Assembly (NCBI RefSeq): GCF_029167645.1
Contig: NZ_CP119147.1
Span: forward strand, 558,001 to 622,000
Direction of reading: 5' to 3'
Length of the DNA: 64,000 nt
From: Streptomyces sp. AM 2-1-1
GTDB taxonomy: Bacteria; Actinomycetota; Actinomycetes; Streptomycetales; Streptomycetaceae
In this document: one piece after another, positions 49,476 to 64,000 of the stretch
Layout of the letters: each line of letters starts with the position of its first letter
Position numbering within the stretch: position 1 is the first letter of the stretch
The notes under the pieces: generated by a model
What the model was told of the DNA's origin: nothing
Databases searched by the model: none
The model's input: only the letters and a program-made list of their open reading frames with translations
Position numbers and translations under genes: made by a program

Positions 49476-51043
49476 GGCGGCCGGGAGGCAGGGTGCCCGA
49501 CGGCCGGCGGCACGGCCGCGACCGGCGGGCCGAGGTGCTGCGCGCGCCGGACGGCCGTGCCCGGTTCGAGGGGGGCGCCCCGCGGGTGGCGGTGGTCGGC
49601 GGCGGTATCGCCGGGCTCGCGGCAGCCACCCTGCTGGCGGAGCGGGGCGCCCGGGTCACCCTCCACGAGCGGGAGGCGTCGCTCGGCGGGCGGCTGGCGG
49701 GGTGGTCGACGCAGCTCGCGGACGGATCCCCGGTCACCATGAGCCGGGGCTTCCACGCCTTCTTCCGTCAGTACTACAACCTGCGCGGGCTGCTGCGCCG
49801 GGTCGATCCCGGGCTGGAGTCGCTCACCGCCGTGCCGGACTATCCGCTGCGGCACAGCGGCGGGATGTACGACAGCTTCGCGCGCGTCCCGCGCACCCCG
49901 CCGCTCAGCGCGATGGGATTCGTGGCCCTCAGCCCGTCGTTCGGGGCGCGCGATCTGCTGCGGATGAACCCGCGCGCCGCGCTGCCGTTGCTGGACGTGC
50001 GCGTCCCGCAGGTGTACGAGCGGCTCGACTCGGTCAGCGCCCGCGACTTCCTGGCCCGGGTGCGCTTCCCGGAGGCGGCGCACCACCTGGCCTTCGAAGT
50101 GTTCTCGCGGAGCTTCTTCTCGGACCCGGGGGACCTCTCCGCCGCGGAGCTGGTCCTGATGTTCCACATCTACTTCCTCGGCTCCAGCGAGGGGCTCCTC
50201 TTCGACGTGCCGGCGGAGCCCTTCCCGCAGGCCCTCTGGGACCCGCTCCACGGGTACCTGGAGAAGCACGGGGTGCGGGTGCGGACCGGCTCGACGGTCG
50301 AGAGCGTGGTGGCCGGTCCGGCGGGCGGTCTGGGCGTCACGGCGGACGGCCGGACGGACCACCGGGACGCGGTGGTGCTGGCGCTCGACTCCGGCGGGCT
50401 GCGGCGGCTGGTGGCGGCCTCCCCGGGGCTCGGTGACGGCCGTTGGCGCGGCAGGATGGCGCGGCTGCGCACCGCACCGCCGTTCCTGGTGTCGCGGCTC
50501 TGGCTGGAGCGTCCCGTGGCGGCGGACCGCCCGGGCTTCCTCGGGACCAGCGGCTACGGTCCGCTGGACAACGTGAGCGTGCTGGAACGCTGGGAGGGCG
50601 AGGCGCTGCGGTGGTCCCGCCGCACCGGCGGATCGGTGGTGGAGCTGCACGCGTACGCCGTCGCCCCGGACGCGGACCGCGGGGCCGTACAGGAGGAGGT
50701 GGTACGCCAGTTGCACCGGATCTACCCGGAGACCTCGGGCGTGCGGGTGGTGGACTCCCGGCACGAGTGGCGGGCGGACTGCCCGCACTTCCCCGTGGGC
50801 GGCTACCGCGACCGTCCCGCCGTCCGCACGCCCGACCCGGCCGTCGTGGTCGCCGGCGACCTGGTCCGCACCGAACTGCCGGTCGCGCTGATGGAGCGGG
50901 CCGCCACGAGCGGGTTCATGGCCGCGAACGCCCTGTTGGCCGACTGGGGCGTGCGGGGCCAGACGCTGTGGACGGTGCCGCGCGCCGGGCGGTCGGCGCT
51001 GCTGCGGCAACTCGCCCGGCTCGCTCCGGCGCACGGCGGCTGA
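49472..51043 (+). CDS. crtU: Carotene desaturase/methyltransferase CrtU
   Basis: A 523-residue flavoprotein. After about 30 polar residues the FAD site VAVVGGGIAGLAAATLLAERGARVTLHER appears, then the CrtU-typical RGFHAFFRQYYNLRGLLRRVDPGLE and a C-terminal FAD segment VVAGDLVRTELPVALMERAATSGFMAANALL. CrtU converts the beta-rings of beta-carotene to aromatic phi-rings, giving isorenieratene. The start is the GTG overlapping crtT. It is last of the plus-strand crt set and converges on the Rieske gene. Confidence 0.9.
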   Translation: MRRPGGRVPDGRRHGRDRRAEVLRAPDGRARFEGGAPRVAVVGGGIAGLAAATLLAERGARVTLHEREASLGGRLAGWSTQLADGSPVTMSRGFHAFFRQYYNLRGLLRRVDPGLESLTAVPDYPLRHSGGMYDSFARVPRTPPLSAMGFVALSPSFGARDLLRMNPRAALPLLDVRVPQVYERLDSVSARDFLARVRFPEAAHHLAFEVFSRSFFSDPGDLSAAELVLMFHIYFLGSSEGLLFDVPAEPFPQALWDPLHGYLEKHGVRVRTGSTVESVVAGPAGGLGVTADGRTDHRDAVVLALDSGGLRRLVAASPGLGDGRWRGRMARLRTAPPFLVSRLWLERPVAADRPGFLGTSGYGPLDNVSVLERWEGEALRWSRRTGGSVVELHAYAVAPDADRGAVQEEVVRQLHRIYPETSGVRVVDSRHEWRADCPHFPVGGYRDRPAVRTPDPAVVVAGDLVRTELPVALMERAATSGFMAANALLADWGVRGQTLWTVPRAGRSALLRQLARLAPAHGG

Positions 51044-51120
51044 CCGGTCGCCGGGGTCCCGGCGGCGGCGCCCCGGTCACCGGGGCCGAGGAGGCCGCCG
51101 GGCGCCCGCGGGCGCCTCCC

Positions 51121-52137
51121 TCACCCCGGGAACCGCCCGCTGCTGCGCAGTTCGTAGCGGCGTTCGGCGTAGGCCAGGTCGTCGCGCCAGAGCCGCCCTG
51201 CCGAGGCCCGCATCAACGGGCGCAGCAGCGGGGCCGCCGCGCGGGCGACGGCGAAGCCGCGCCGGTCCGACGCGGCGACGACCGCCTCCACCACGGCGGT
51301 GCGGGGCCGGCCGGCGGCGTCGGTGCCGAGCGGGGTGGCGTGGCTCTCGACGACGGAGCCCCGGCCCTCGCCCTCGGTGATGTGCATGACGACGGTACGG
51401 GGTTCGGGCGCCGTGAACACGGCCCGGACGGGCACCACGACCCGGCCCGCCACCTTGAAGGAGACGTCGACGGCGAACCCGTCCCGCCCGTCCCCGGCGT
51501 CGCCGCCGGGGACGTCGAGCACGGTCAGGTCGACGAAGGAGTACGGGTGGAACCAGGCTCCGTGCCAGGGGTCGAGGCGGTTGGCGACGACGTCCTCCGG
51601 TTCGCAGGTGCCGAACCCCTCGTACACCGCGTCCACGGCGCCCGCGGGCAGCGGCCGTTCGGGGACGACGGGCCGCTCCAGCGGGTCTTCGCCGCCCACC
51701 GCGTCGAGCCGTACCCAGGCGAGGATCCCGTCGTCGAAGGCGGGGTAGGGCTCCCAGCCGGCGAACGGCTCGCCGTTCAGGGCGAGTCCGTGCCAGTGGC
51801 AGACCAGGGTGCCGCAGCGCACCGGACTGTCCTTCAGCGGTGCGCCGAGGTGCGGGCAGGCGCCGGGGCCGGCCCGCAGGCGCCCGGCGGCGTCGCGCCA
51901 GGCGACGACCTCGGTGCCCTGGACGGTCCGGCCGAAGGACCGGCCGGGGGTGATGCGGCGGGAGGCGCCGATGACGTACCAGTTGCCCGAGGGGCGGGAG
52001 AGCGCGTGCGTGAGGGCGCCGGCGATGAGGGCGGGCCGGGCGGCGCGCCAGGTGGGGCGCTGCCGGTCCCACGGCACGGGGTCGCGGCGCAGCCGCAGCG
52101 GGAGCCGGCCGCGGCGGACGGGGCGCGGGTCGCTCAT
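51121..52137 (-). CDS. Rieske [2Fe-2S] protein of the carotenoid cluster
   Basis: A 338-residue protein. An N-terminal basic leader is followed by a Rieske domain at about 50-140 ([28 protein letters not shown], with CxH and CxxH ligand pairs) and a C-terminal beta-rich SRPBCC/ring-hydroxylase-like half ([23 protein letters not shown]). The mononuclear-iron 2-His-1-carboxylate motif of full oxygenases is not obvious, so it may be an electron-transfer or reduced oxygenase subunit. The ATG overlaps crtB as ATGA, so it is co-translated with crtE-I-B. It occupies the position of crtV in S. griseus, but I cannot equate them. Confidence 0.78.
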   Translation of the reverse strand: MSDPRPVRRGRLPLRLRRDPVPWDRQRPTWRAARPALIAGALTHALSRPSGNWYVIGASRRITPGRSFGRTVQGTEVVAWRDAAGRLRAGPGACPHLGAPLKDSPVRCGTLVCHWHGLALNGEPFAGWEPYPAFDDGILAWVRLDAVGGEDPLERPVVPERPLPAGAVDAVYEGFGTCEPEDVVANRLDPWHGAWFHPYSFVDLTVLDVPGGDAGDGRDGFAVDVSFKVAGRVVVPVRAVFTAPEPRTVVMHITEGEGRGSVVESHATPLGTDAAGRPRTAVVEAVVAASDRRGFAVARAAAPLLRPLMRASAGRLWRDDLAYAERRYELRSSGRFPG

Positions 52138-53186
52138 GCCGCGTCCTCCCGTTCGGTCCGGGTCGTCGCCGGTGCGGGCAGGGGCCGCCCCGGCCGGGTG
52201 GCGCCCGCCGCGGGAAGGGGACGCTGCCCGGCGGCCGCGTGCGGGGCGGTGGCACGGAGGCCGGAGCGGGCGGCGAGCGCGCGGACCAGACCGTCGAGGG
52301 CGACCGTCGCGCGGCGGGCGCGGGAGACGACCGCGCGGCGGTGGAGGACGGCGTAGCCGTCCGCCTCGACGGCGTCGAGGATCCCGCCGTACAGCACGAA
52401 CGCGGTGCGGATGCAGGGGCGCGACTCGGGGGCGAGCAGGGCGATGCCGGGCCGCGCACGCCGGTAGACCTCCCGGTTGTACGCGGCGGCGGCCCGCAGC
52501 GCGGCGGTGACGCGCCGGTCACGCACGCCCGTCGTCCGTCCGTGCAGGAGGAGTTCGCGGTCGACCCCGTGGGCGGCGAGCAGGTCGGCCGGGAGGTAGA
52601 CGCGTCCCCGGTCGAGGTCCTCCCCCACGTCCCGGAGGAAGTTGCTGAGCTGGAAGGCGACGCCCAGGTCGGCGGCGTACGGGGCGGCTTCCTCGCGGGG
52701 GCAGACCGTGCCGAGGACGGGGAGCATCTGGAGGCCGATCACGGCGGCCGATCCGTGGGTGTAGCCGCCGAGTTCCTCCCAGGAGGCGTACTCGGTCACC
52801 GTGAGGTCGCTGCGCATGGAAGCCATGAAGTCGGCGAAGTGGCGGTGGTCGATGCCGTACACGGAGGCGGTGTGGACCAGCGCCCGGATCACCGGCTCGT
52901 CGGTGGTGCCGGTGGCGAGGCCCTCGGCGAGCCGCTGTTCGAAGGCGAGCAGCGCGGCCGCGCGTTCCGCGGGGGTGGGGTCGCCGGCCAGGTCGTCCAC
53001 GATGTCGTCGGCCCTGCGGGCGAAGCCGTAGAGGGCGTGCACGGCGGGGCGACGGTCGGCGGGGAGCAGCCGGGTGGCGAGGAAGTACGTCTTCCCGTGG
53101 CGTGCGTTGAGCGCGCGGCAGGCGGCGTACGCGGCGCGCAGGGCGGGGTCGTGGACGGCGGCCGCGTCGAGTTCACGGGCGGTCAT
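52134..53186 (-). CDS. crtB: Phytoene synthase
   Basis: A 350-residue trans-isoprenyl synthase that joins two GGPP to phytoene. Both aspartate-rich regions are visible: [14 protein letters not shown] near residue 58 and [22 protein letters not shown] near 176. The last about 50 residues are Pro/Ala-rich and not part of the fold. The ATG at 53186 overlaps the crtI stop. Confidence 0.93.
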   Translation of the reverse strand: MTARELDAAAVHDPALRAAYAACRALNARHGKTYFLATRLLPADRRPAVHALYGFARRADDIVDDLAGDPTPAERAAALLAFEQRLAEGLATGTTDEPVIRALVHTASVYGIDHRHFADFMASMRSDLTVTEYASWEELGGYTHGSAAVIGLQMLPVLGTVCPREEAAPYAADLGVAFQLSNFLRDVGEDLDRGRVYLPADLLAAHGVDRELLLHGRTTGVRDRRVTAALRAAAAYNREVYRRARPGIALLAPESRPCIRTAFVLYGGILDAVEADGYAVLHRRAVVSRARRATVALDGLVRALAARSGLRATAPHAAAGQRPLPAAGATRPGRPLPAPATTRTEREDAA

Positions 53187-54715
53187 GCGAGGTGGCCTTT
53201 CGGTACGGGGCGGTTCGCGGAGGCCGTGCGGGGCCGTCGCGGACCGGTGATCCGGGCGGCGGCGAGCTTCCCGGAGATGAGGACAGTCGGTACGCCGACG
53301 CCGGGGGTGGTGCCGCAGCCGGCGAGGACGGCGTTGGTGGTGCCCCGGACGAGGTTGCGGGGCCGGAAGGGGCCGGTCTGCGGGAAGGTGTGGGCGGCCG
53401 AGAACGGGGTGCCGGCGGCATGCCCCTGGGCGGTCCAGTCGACCGGGGTGACCAGGCACTCCTCCTCGATGGAGGCGCCGAGACCGGCCAGTCCCCGGCG
53501 TTCGAGCTCGGTGAGCAGGCTGTCCCGGTAGCGGGGTGCCAGCTCGTCCCAGCTGCGCGCGGAGGGGCCGATGTCGGTGTTGGGGCAGGGGGCGAGCACG
53601 TAGTGGAGGTGCTTGCCGGGCGGGGCGAGCGTGGGATCTCCGGCGGTGGGGCGGGTGATGAGCAGGGAGGGGTCGCTCATCAGAGAGCCGGTGCGGGTGA
53701 GTTCGTGGAAGGTGCCCTTCCATGCCCGTCCGAACGAGAGGGTGTGGTGGGCGAGTCCGGGCCAGGTGCGGTCGGTGCCCGCGTGCAGGACGACGGCGGA
53801 CGGCGAGTGCCGCAGCCCGCCCGGACGCCGGGGGGCGCGGCCGAGCAGCCGGTAGCTGACGGGGAGGTCCGGGGTGAGCACGACGGCGTCGCACGGGATG
53901 CGGCCCCGGTCGGTGACGACGGCGGTGACCCGGTCGCCGGACCGTTCCAGCCGCGTGACGGACTCGCCGTAGCGCAGCACGGCGCCGGCCTCCGCGGCGG
54001 AGTCCGCCAGCGCCTTCGGGAGGGCGTGCATCCCGCCGCGCGGGAAGTACACCCCGGCGACCGTGTCCATGTACGCGATGACGGCGTACGCGGCGAGGGC
54101 CCTGGCCGGGGGTACGCCGGCGTACAGGGCCTGGAAGGAGAAGACGCGGCGAAGCCGTTCGTCGCTGATGTAGCGGCCGATCCGCGCGTCGAGCCGGCCG
54201 AATCCGCCGAGCGCGGCGAGCCGTGCCAGGTCGGGGTGGAGGAGTTGGAAGGGCGAGTCGAAGTTGGCGTCGATGAACCGGCGCATCTGGACGGTGTAGA
54301 GGCGCTCCAGCCACTGCCGCAGACGGCGGTAGCCGAGCGCCTCGTGACCGCCCGCGAACTCCTCCACGGCCGACTCCATCGCGCCCGGATCGGTGTGCAC
54401 GTCGAGGGTGGAGCCGTCGGCGAACCAGGCCCGGTAGGCGGGGTGGAGCGGGATCAGGTCGAGCCGGTCGGCGAGCCGGTGGCCGACGGCGGCGAAGGCC
54501 TCTTCGACAAGATCGGGCATGGTCAGCACGGTGGGGCCGGTGTCGATGCGGTATCCGCCGCGCTCCAGCAGCCCGGCCCGGCCGCCCGGGGTGAGGTCGC
54601 GTTCGACGACGGTGACCCGTCGGCCGGCGCCGAGCAGGTGGAGCGTGGCGGACAGGCCGGCGAGGCCGGCGCCGACGACCACGACGTGGTCGGTGCGTCC
54701 GGGGACGGTCCTCAT
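53183..54715 (-). CDS. crtI: Phytoene desaturase
   Basis: A 510-residue CrtI-type FAD enzyme that takes phytoene to lycopene. The FAD-binding start [31 protein letters not shown] and the C-terminal signature [26 protein letters not shown] are both present. Overlaps crtE (ATGA) before it and crtB after it. Confidence 0.94.
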   Translation of the reverse strand: MRTVPGRTDHVVVVGAGLAGLSATLHLLGAGRRVTVVERDLTPGGRAGLLERGGYRIDTGPTVLTMPDLVEEAFAAVGHRLADRLDLIPLHPAYRAWFADGSTLDVHTDPGAMESAVEEFAGGHEALGYRRLRQWLERLYTVQMRRFIDANFDSPFQLLHPDLARLAALGGFGRLDARIGRYISDERLRRVFSFQALYAGVPPARALAAYAVIAYMDTVAGVYFPRGGMHALPKALADSAAEAGAVLRYGESVTRLERSGDRVTAVVTDRGRIPCDAVVLTPDLPVSYRLLGRAPRRPGGLRHSPSAVVLHAGTDRTWPGLAHHTLSFGRAWKGTFHELTRTGSLMSDPSLLITRPTAGDPTLAPPGKHLHYVLAPCPNTDIGPSARSWDELAPRYRDSLLTELERRGLAGLGASIEEECLVTPVDWTAQGHAAGTPFSAAHTFPQTGPFRPRNLVRGTTNAVLAGCGTTPGVGVPTVLISGKLAAARITGPRRPRTASANRPVPKGHLA

Positions 54716-56235
54716 CGGGTGGTACCTCCTTCGGGGGCGCCGGCCGGGTGGTCCGGCCGGGCGCCGGGGGTGGATCGTGGGGCGCCGGAGGCGGGCGGCA
54801 CGGGTGGTGGGGTGCGGGCACCGGCGGCTTCCCGCAGCAGCAGGCGCACCGGACGGGCGCCCTCCGGGGCGAGCCGGACCAGGTCGAGACGGGACTCGGC
54901 CTCGGCGGCGAGCCGGTCCGCCAGCTGCTCGACGGCGGCGCGCGCCCCGCTCCGGGTGAGCGCTTCCCGCACCCGGGCGAGGCCTTCGTCGGTGAGGTCC
55001 GGGTCGCCCACCCCGTCCAGGACCGCGAGCACGGCGGTGTCGCCCGCCGCCTCGGCGCGTTCGCGGGCGACCGCCACCAGGTAGGTGGGCTTCCCGTCAC
55101 GGAGGTCGCTGCCGGAGGGCTTCCCGGTGACCGCGGGGTCGCCGAAGGCGCCGAGCAGGTCGTCGCGGAGCTGGAAGGCGGTGCCCGCGCTGCGGCCGGC
55201 CGCGCTCAGGGCGGCCGCCGTACGGTCGTCGGCGCCCGCCAGCGCGGCGCCGAGCGCGAGGGGGCGTTCCACGGAGTACAGGGCGCTCTTGAGGCAGGCG
55301 GTCCGCAGGGCGTGCGCGGCCGTGCGGTTCGCCGCCGCCTGTCCGTGCAGGTCGAGGTATTGCCCGGCCACCATCTCGGTGCGCATCGCCCGCCAGATCG
55401 CCGCCACCCGGCCCCGGGTGGCGGCATCCAGCGGGAGGGCGGCGACGGTGTCGTCCGCCCAGGCGAGGGCGAGGTCGCCGACGAGGACGGCGGCCGAGGT
55501 CCCGAACGCGGTGTCCGGCGCCCCGCCGGGGAGCGCCGCCAGCTCGACGTGGACGGCGGGACGGCCCCGGCGCAGCGGGGAGCCGTCCATGACGTCGTCG
55601 TGGACCAGGGCGCAGGTCTGGATGAGTTCCAGGGCCACGCCGAGGCGCAGCGCCGCGTCCGCGGTCTCCGCGCCGCCGCCGCACGCCCGCATCGCCCACC
55701 ACAGGAAGCGGGGCCGGGCGCGTTTCCCGCCGCCGAGGGTGAAGTCCGCGACCCGCCGGGCCACGTCCCGGCTGAAGACGGCGTCGACGGCGGCGGCCTC
55801 GGCGAGGTGTCCGGAGAGCACCTCGCGGGCGGTGGCGAGGACGGCGCCCGCCACGTCGGCGTCGACCGCGCGGACGTCGGGGTGGTGGTGCTGGCCGGCG
55901 TGGGGAACGTCGTCGCCGGGGTGCCCGGGCCCGGAGCCGGCCGGATGCCGGGGTTGCGGGCTGTGCGGGCTCTCGCGGTCGCGGCCGCCGCGTACGGCGC
56001 CCGTGCCGGTGTCCCGCCGGGAGCCGTCCTGGGCCCGGGCGTGGTCGGCGGCCCCGGGGCCGCCGTGCGGGGGCGCGGCCGCGGCGTAAGGGTCATGGGT
56101 GTCGGGGCCGTCCGGGGAGTGCCGGGGCCGGTCCGCGGCCTCGACGGGCCCGTCCGGCGGCTGGGTGTCCCCGAAGGGCCGCTCCGACCGCCGGTGGTCG
56201 GCAGGGGCGGAAGCCGCTGTCCGGGTGAGGCGCAT
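54712..56235 (-). CDS. crtE: Geranylgeranyl diphosphate synthase with long acidic/His-rich N-terminus
   Basis: A 507-residue polyprenyl synthase. The catalytic part (about residues 125-480) has the first Asp-rich motif [15 protein letters not shown] and the second region [13 protein letters not shown]. It makes the C20 precursor for phytoene. The N-terminal about 120 residues are disordered-looking and rich in Asp, His, Pro and Gly ([18 protein letters not shown]), longer than in typical GGPP synthases. The ATG at 56235 is supported by AGAAGGA 8 bp upstream; another ATG lies seven codons earlier. It is first of the crtE-I-B-Rieske operon. Confidence 0.9.
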   Translation of the reverse strand: MRLTRTAASAPADHRRSERPFGDTQPPDGPVEAADRPRHSPDGPDTHDPYAAAAPPHGGPGAADHARAQDGSRRDTGTGAVRGGRDRESPHSPQPRHPAGSGPGHPGDDVPHAGQHHHPDVRAVDADVAGAVLATAREVLSGHLAEAAAVDAVFSRDVARRVADFTLGGGKRARPRFLWWAMRACGGGAETADAALRLGVALELIQTCALVHDDVMDGSPLRRGRPAVHVELAALPGGAPDTAFGTSAAVLVGDLALAWADDTVAALPLDAATRGRVAAIWRAMRTEMVAGQYLDLHGQAAANRTAAHALRTACLKSALYSVERPLALGAALAGADDRTAAALSAAGRSAGTAFQLRDDLLGAFGDPAVTGKPSGSDLRDGKPTYLVAVARERAEAAGDTAVLAVLDGVGDPDLTDEGLARVREALTRSGARAAVEQLADRLAAEAESRLDLVRLAPEGARPVRLLLREAAGARTPPPVPPASGAPRSTPGARPDHPAGAPEGGTTR

Positions 56236-56629
56236 CGCAGGTCCTTCTGGTCGCATCGGTCTCCGTACCGGTCTGGGCCGGCCCCCGCACCGCCGGGCCG
56301 GCGCGCCGGCGGTACGGGGGCCGTCGCGGGCCCGCCGTCTTCCGTGCCCGTCGCGTCTCTTCCGCCGTCCCCCGTCCGGCGGATGCGGCAGGGCCCCGAT
56401 CGCTACCGCTCGGGAGCCGGTGAGGGGGTCCGGCTCCCGAGGGGATCACGCCGACCGGCCGGGCGGTGGCTGCCCCGGCCGGTGGTGGGGGCTCCGGAGC
56501 GGCCCCGCGACCCATTCGGCCGTCCCCGACCGTGTCACGGTGCATCCACCGGGCCCCACCGGGCGGAATGCGGTACGGGCGGGGACGGTGGAAGAAGTCA
56601 GTGGGGAATCGACCCGGAGGCGAGGCGCC
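56236..56629. other. Divergent promoter region crtE / NAD(P)-binding gene
   Basis: A 394-bp spacer expected to hold two promoters, plausibly LitS-dependent. I see several GC-rich runs but no shared box that I can place with confidence. Confidence 0.4.
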
Positions 56630-58189
56630 ATGGAGACGGCCAGGGAGACCAGGGACGACGGAGAGGGCCTGCACTGCCTGGTGACGGGGGCGACCGGCTA
56701 CATCGGTGGCCGTCTGGTGCCGGAGCTGCTGGCGGCCGGGCACCGGGTGCGTGCGCTGGCGCGGACCCCGGCGAAGCTGCGGGACTACCCCTGGGCCACC
56801 GACGCGGAGGTGGTGCGCGGCGATGTCACCGATCCGGAGTCCCTGGAGACGGCGATGCGCGGCATCGACGTCGCGTACTACCTGGTGCACGCGCTGGGCA
56901 CCGGTCCCGGCTTCGAGGAGACCGACCGCCGGGCGGCCCGCGTCTTCGGCGAGCGGGCCCGCGCGGCCGGGGTGCGGCGGATCGTCTACCTGGGCGGACT
57001 GACGCCCGGGGACGTGCCGGAGGAGGAGCTCTCCCCGCACTTGCGTTCCCGCGCGGAGGTCGGCCGCATCCTGCTGGACTCGGGAGTGCCGACGACCGTC
57101 CTGAGGGCCGCCGTCATCATCGGCTCGGGTTCCGCGTCCTTCGAGATGCTCCGCTACCTCACCGAGCGGCTGCCGGTCATGGTCACCCCGAGCTGGGTCT
57201 CCACCCGCATCCAGCCGATCGGCGTCCGTGACGTGCTGCGTTACCTCGTCGGCAGTGCGCGGATGCCCGCCGACGTGCACCGCTCCTTCGACATCGGCGG
57301 GCCCGACGTCCTCACCTACCGGATGATGATGGAGCGGTACGCCGAGATCGGGGGCCTGCCGAAGCGGCTGATCCTGCCCGTCCCGATGCTGACCCCGCGG
57401 CTGTCCAGCCACTGGATCGGGCTGGTCACCCCGGTCCCCCGCGCCCTCGCGCGACCGCTCGCGGAGTCACTGCGGTACGAGGTGGTCTGCGGCGAGCACG
57501 ACATCGCGCGGTACGTCCCGGACGGGCCCGGGCAGCCCTTCCCCTTCGACAAGGCGCTCGCCCTGGCCCTGCAGCGGGTCCGGGAGGCGCAGGTGACCAC
57601 CCGGTGGTCCTCCGCCTCGCTGCCCGGCGCCCCCAGCGACCCGCTGCCCACGGACCCCGACTGGGCGGGCGGCAGCCTCTACGAGGACGTACGGGAGCGG
57701 GACGTGGACGCCTCTCCGGCGGCGCTGTGGCGGGTCGTCGAGGGGATCGGGGGCGACAACGGCTGGTACTCGTTCCCGCTCGCCTGGGCCGTCCGGGGCT
57801 GGCTGGACCGGGCGATGGGCGGGGTCGGGCTGCGGCGCGGCCGCCGCGACGCCGCCCGTCTCCGGGTCGGCGACTCGCTGGACTTCTGGCGGGTCGAGGA
57901 GATCGAGCCGGGCAGGCTGCTGCGGTTGCGGGCCGAGATGCGGGTGCCCGGTCTCGCCTGGCTGGAGATGTACGCGGAGGACCGGGGCGACGGACGCTCC
58001 CGCTACCGCCAGCGCGCGCTCTTCCACCCGCGCGGACTGCTCGGCCACGCCTACTGGTGGAGCGTCTCGCCCTTCCACGCCGTCGTCTTCGGCGGAATGG
58101 CCCGCAACATCGCCCGGGCCGCCGCCCGTCCCCCGGGCCCCGCCCCGGCCCGGACGACCGCGGCCCCGCGCCCCCAGCGGCAGCACTGA
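56630..58189 (+). CDS. Extended SDR-type NAD(P)-binding protein with DUF2867 domain
   Basis: A 519-residue protein. Residues about 15-330 form an atypical extended SDR (CLVTGATGYIGGRLVPELLAAGHRVRALARTPAKL; Tyr in the YLVHALG region), followed by a C-terminal DUF2867/SRPBCC-like domain (about 360-500, DVDASPAALWRVVEGIGGDNGWYSFPLAW). The substrate is unknown. It lies divergent from crtE and 109 bp before the photolyase, so it probably belongs to the same light-induced set. The ATG at 56630 follows GGAGGCGAGG. Confidence 0.82.
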   Translation: METARETRDDGEGLHCLVTGATGYIGGRLVPELLAAGHRVRALARTPAKLRDYPWATDAEVVRGDVTDPESLETAMRGIDVAYYLVHALGTGPGFEETDRRAARVFGERARAAGVRRIVYLGGLTPGDVPEEELSPHLRSRAEVGRILLDSGVPTTVLRAAVIIGSGSASFEMLRYLTERLPVMVTPSWVSTRIQPIGVRDVLRYLVGSARMPADVHRSFDIGGPDVLTYRMMMERYAEIGGLPKRLILPVPMLTPRLSSHWIGLVTPVPRALARPLAESLRYEVVCGEHDIARYVPDGPGQPFPFDKALALALQRVREAQVTTRWSSASLPGAPSDPLPTDPDWAGGSLYEDVRERDVDASPAALWRVVEGIGGDNGWYSFPLAWAVRGWLDRAMGGVGLRRGRRDAARLRVGDSLDFWRVEEIEPGRLLRLRAEMRVPGLAWLEMYAEDRGDGRSRYRQRALFHPRGLLGHAYWWSVSPFHAVVFGGMARNIARAAARPPGPAPARTTAAPRPQRQH

Positions 58190-58298
58190 GACCTCCGGCA
58201 GCACCCCCTGCGCCGGACGCACCGGCAGCACCGACAGCACCCGCCGGGGCACCTGCGGGTCTCCGTCGTCGTGTCCGTCCCCTTCGAGGAGTAGCGCC

Positions 58299-63613
<5,315 letters not shown>

Positions 63614-63649
63614 ACCGGGCCACGTGGCCGCGTTCGTAGGATGCACCCC

Positions 63650-64000
63650 ATGTCACTGCCGCACGCGATCCTCACCGCTCTGCTGGAGAAGCCGTCGTCC
63701 GGGCTCGAACTGACCCGCCGGTTCGACCGGTCGATCGGCTACTTCTGGCCGTCGACGCACCAGCAGATCTACCGCGAGCTGGGCAGGCTGGAGGAGGCCG
63801 GACGGATCCGGGCGCTGCTGCCGGACCAGCCGGCCAGGGGCAGCAGGAAGGAGTACGAGGTGCTGCCGGCGGGTCGCGAGGAGCTGGCGGCCTGGGTCGC
63901 GCTCGCCGAGGACCCGAAGCCGGTCCGCGACGCGCTGCTGCTGCGGATGCGGGCGGCCGCCGTCGTGGGGGCGCCCGGCCTGGGTGCGGAGCTCCGCCGT
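63650..64000 (+). CDS. PadR-family regulator, cut by the window edge
   Basis: The first 117 codons of a PadR protein. The winged-helix domain is clear: MSLPHAILTALLEKPSSGLELTRRFDRSIGYFWPSTHQQIYRELGRLEEAGRI region with the Y-F-W-P-S/T-H signature of PadR, then KEYEVLPAGREELAAWV. The C-terminal helix continues beyond base 64000. It is 36 bp after the FadH-like gene, so probably co-transcribed and feedback-regulating it through the 61527-61546 operator. Confidence 0.9.
   Translation, partial: MSLPHAILTALLEKPSSGLELTRRFDRSIGYFWPSTHQQIYRELGRLEEAGRIRALLPDQPARGSRKEYEVLPAGREELAAWVALAEDPKPVRDALLLRMRAAAVVGAPGLGAELRR

Noticed and set aside
63618..63629. GGCCACGTGGCC palindrome before the PadR gene as an operator
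   Set aside because: Only 12 bp of GC-rich sequence between co-directional genes; such palindromes arise by chance at this base composition.

Overview
The window is high-GC actinobacterial DNA, almost certainly a Streptomyces chromosome. The evidence is strong G/C bias at third codon positions, ATGA/GTGA gene overlaps, GTG starts, an actinobacterial rhamnose locus, an isorenieratene-type crt/lit cluster, secreted glycosidases with Tat or Sec signals, and many SpoIIE-phosphatase/STAS/HATPase partner-switching proteins. I see no rRNA, tRNA, CRISPR array, transposase or prophage. All identifications come from reading motifs; no database search was run.

Layout. (1) 0-10.3 kb: L-rhamnose uptake (rhaT-P-Q-S, minus strand) divergent from catabolism (rhaI, rhaD, rhaB, plus strand). 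The two sides share a 345-bp control region with two back-to-back promoters, each followed by a LacI-type operator. (2) 10.5-12.3 kb: a solitary cytochrome c oxidase subunit I. (3) 12.7-16.1 kb: a DevS/DosS-like double-GAF kinase and a NarL/DevR-like regulator facing each other, plus a small Rossmann-like protein. (4) 16.3-22.7 kb: a six-gene overlapping operon that joins a stressosome (RsbR-RsbS-RsbT) to an RsbT-phosphatase fusion, a hybrid histidine kinase and a REC-PP2C phosphatase. (5) 23-24.3 kb: a DUF2470 gene behind a near-consensus iron box, and a tiny DUF4236 gene. (6) 24.9-37.5 kb: secreted carbohydrate enzymes (GH92 mannosidase; GH127 beta-L-arabinofuranosidase with ricin-type repeats; GH2 with an AbfB/CBM42-like domain), with an MFS exporter and an APH-like kinase between them. 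(7) 37.6-43 kb: a MarR gene, then two divergent partner-switching operons: PP2C / cobalamin-binding protein / STAS on the minus strand and PRC-barrel / STAS / HATPase on the plus strand. (8) 43-44.9 kb: a TetR-controlled FMN reductase and an F420-type oxidoreductase. (9) 45-59.7 kb: litR/litS, carotenoid genes crtY-T-U and crtE-I-B plus a Rieske protein, an NAD(P)-binding protein and a photolyase, i.e. a light-response island. (10) 59.8-64 kb: DUF1206 and DoxX membrane proteins, a FadH/OYE-like reductase behind a 20-bp operator, and a truncated PadR gene at the edge.

The most interesting system is in region 7. The B12-binding protein there carries the Wx9EH signature of CarH-type photoreceptors but has no DNA-binding domain. 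Its gene overlaps a SpoIIE phosphatase gene on one side and a STAS gene on the other. This suggests a light- or cobalamin-gated partner switch that would act on sigma-factor control rather than on DNA directly. It lies about 5 kb from litR/litS, whose LitR has a B12-like domain with a one-residue spacing change in the same signature. The second is region 4, where a stressosome and a two-component phosphorelay appear to be wired in one operon.
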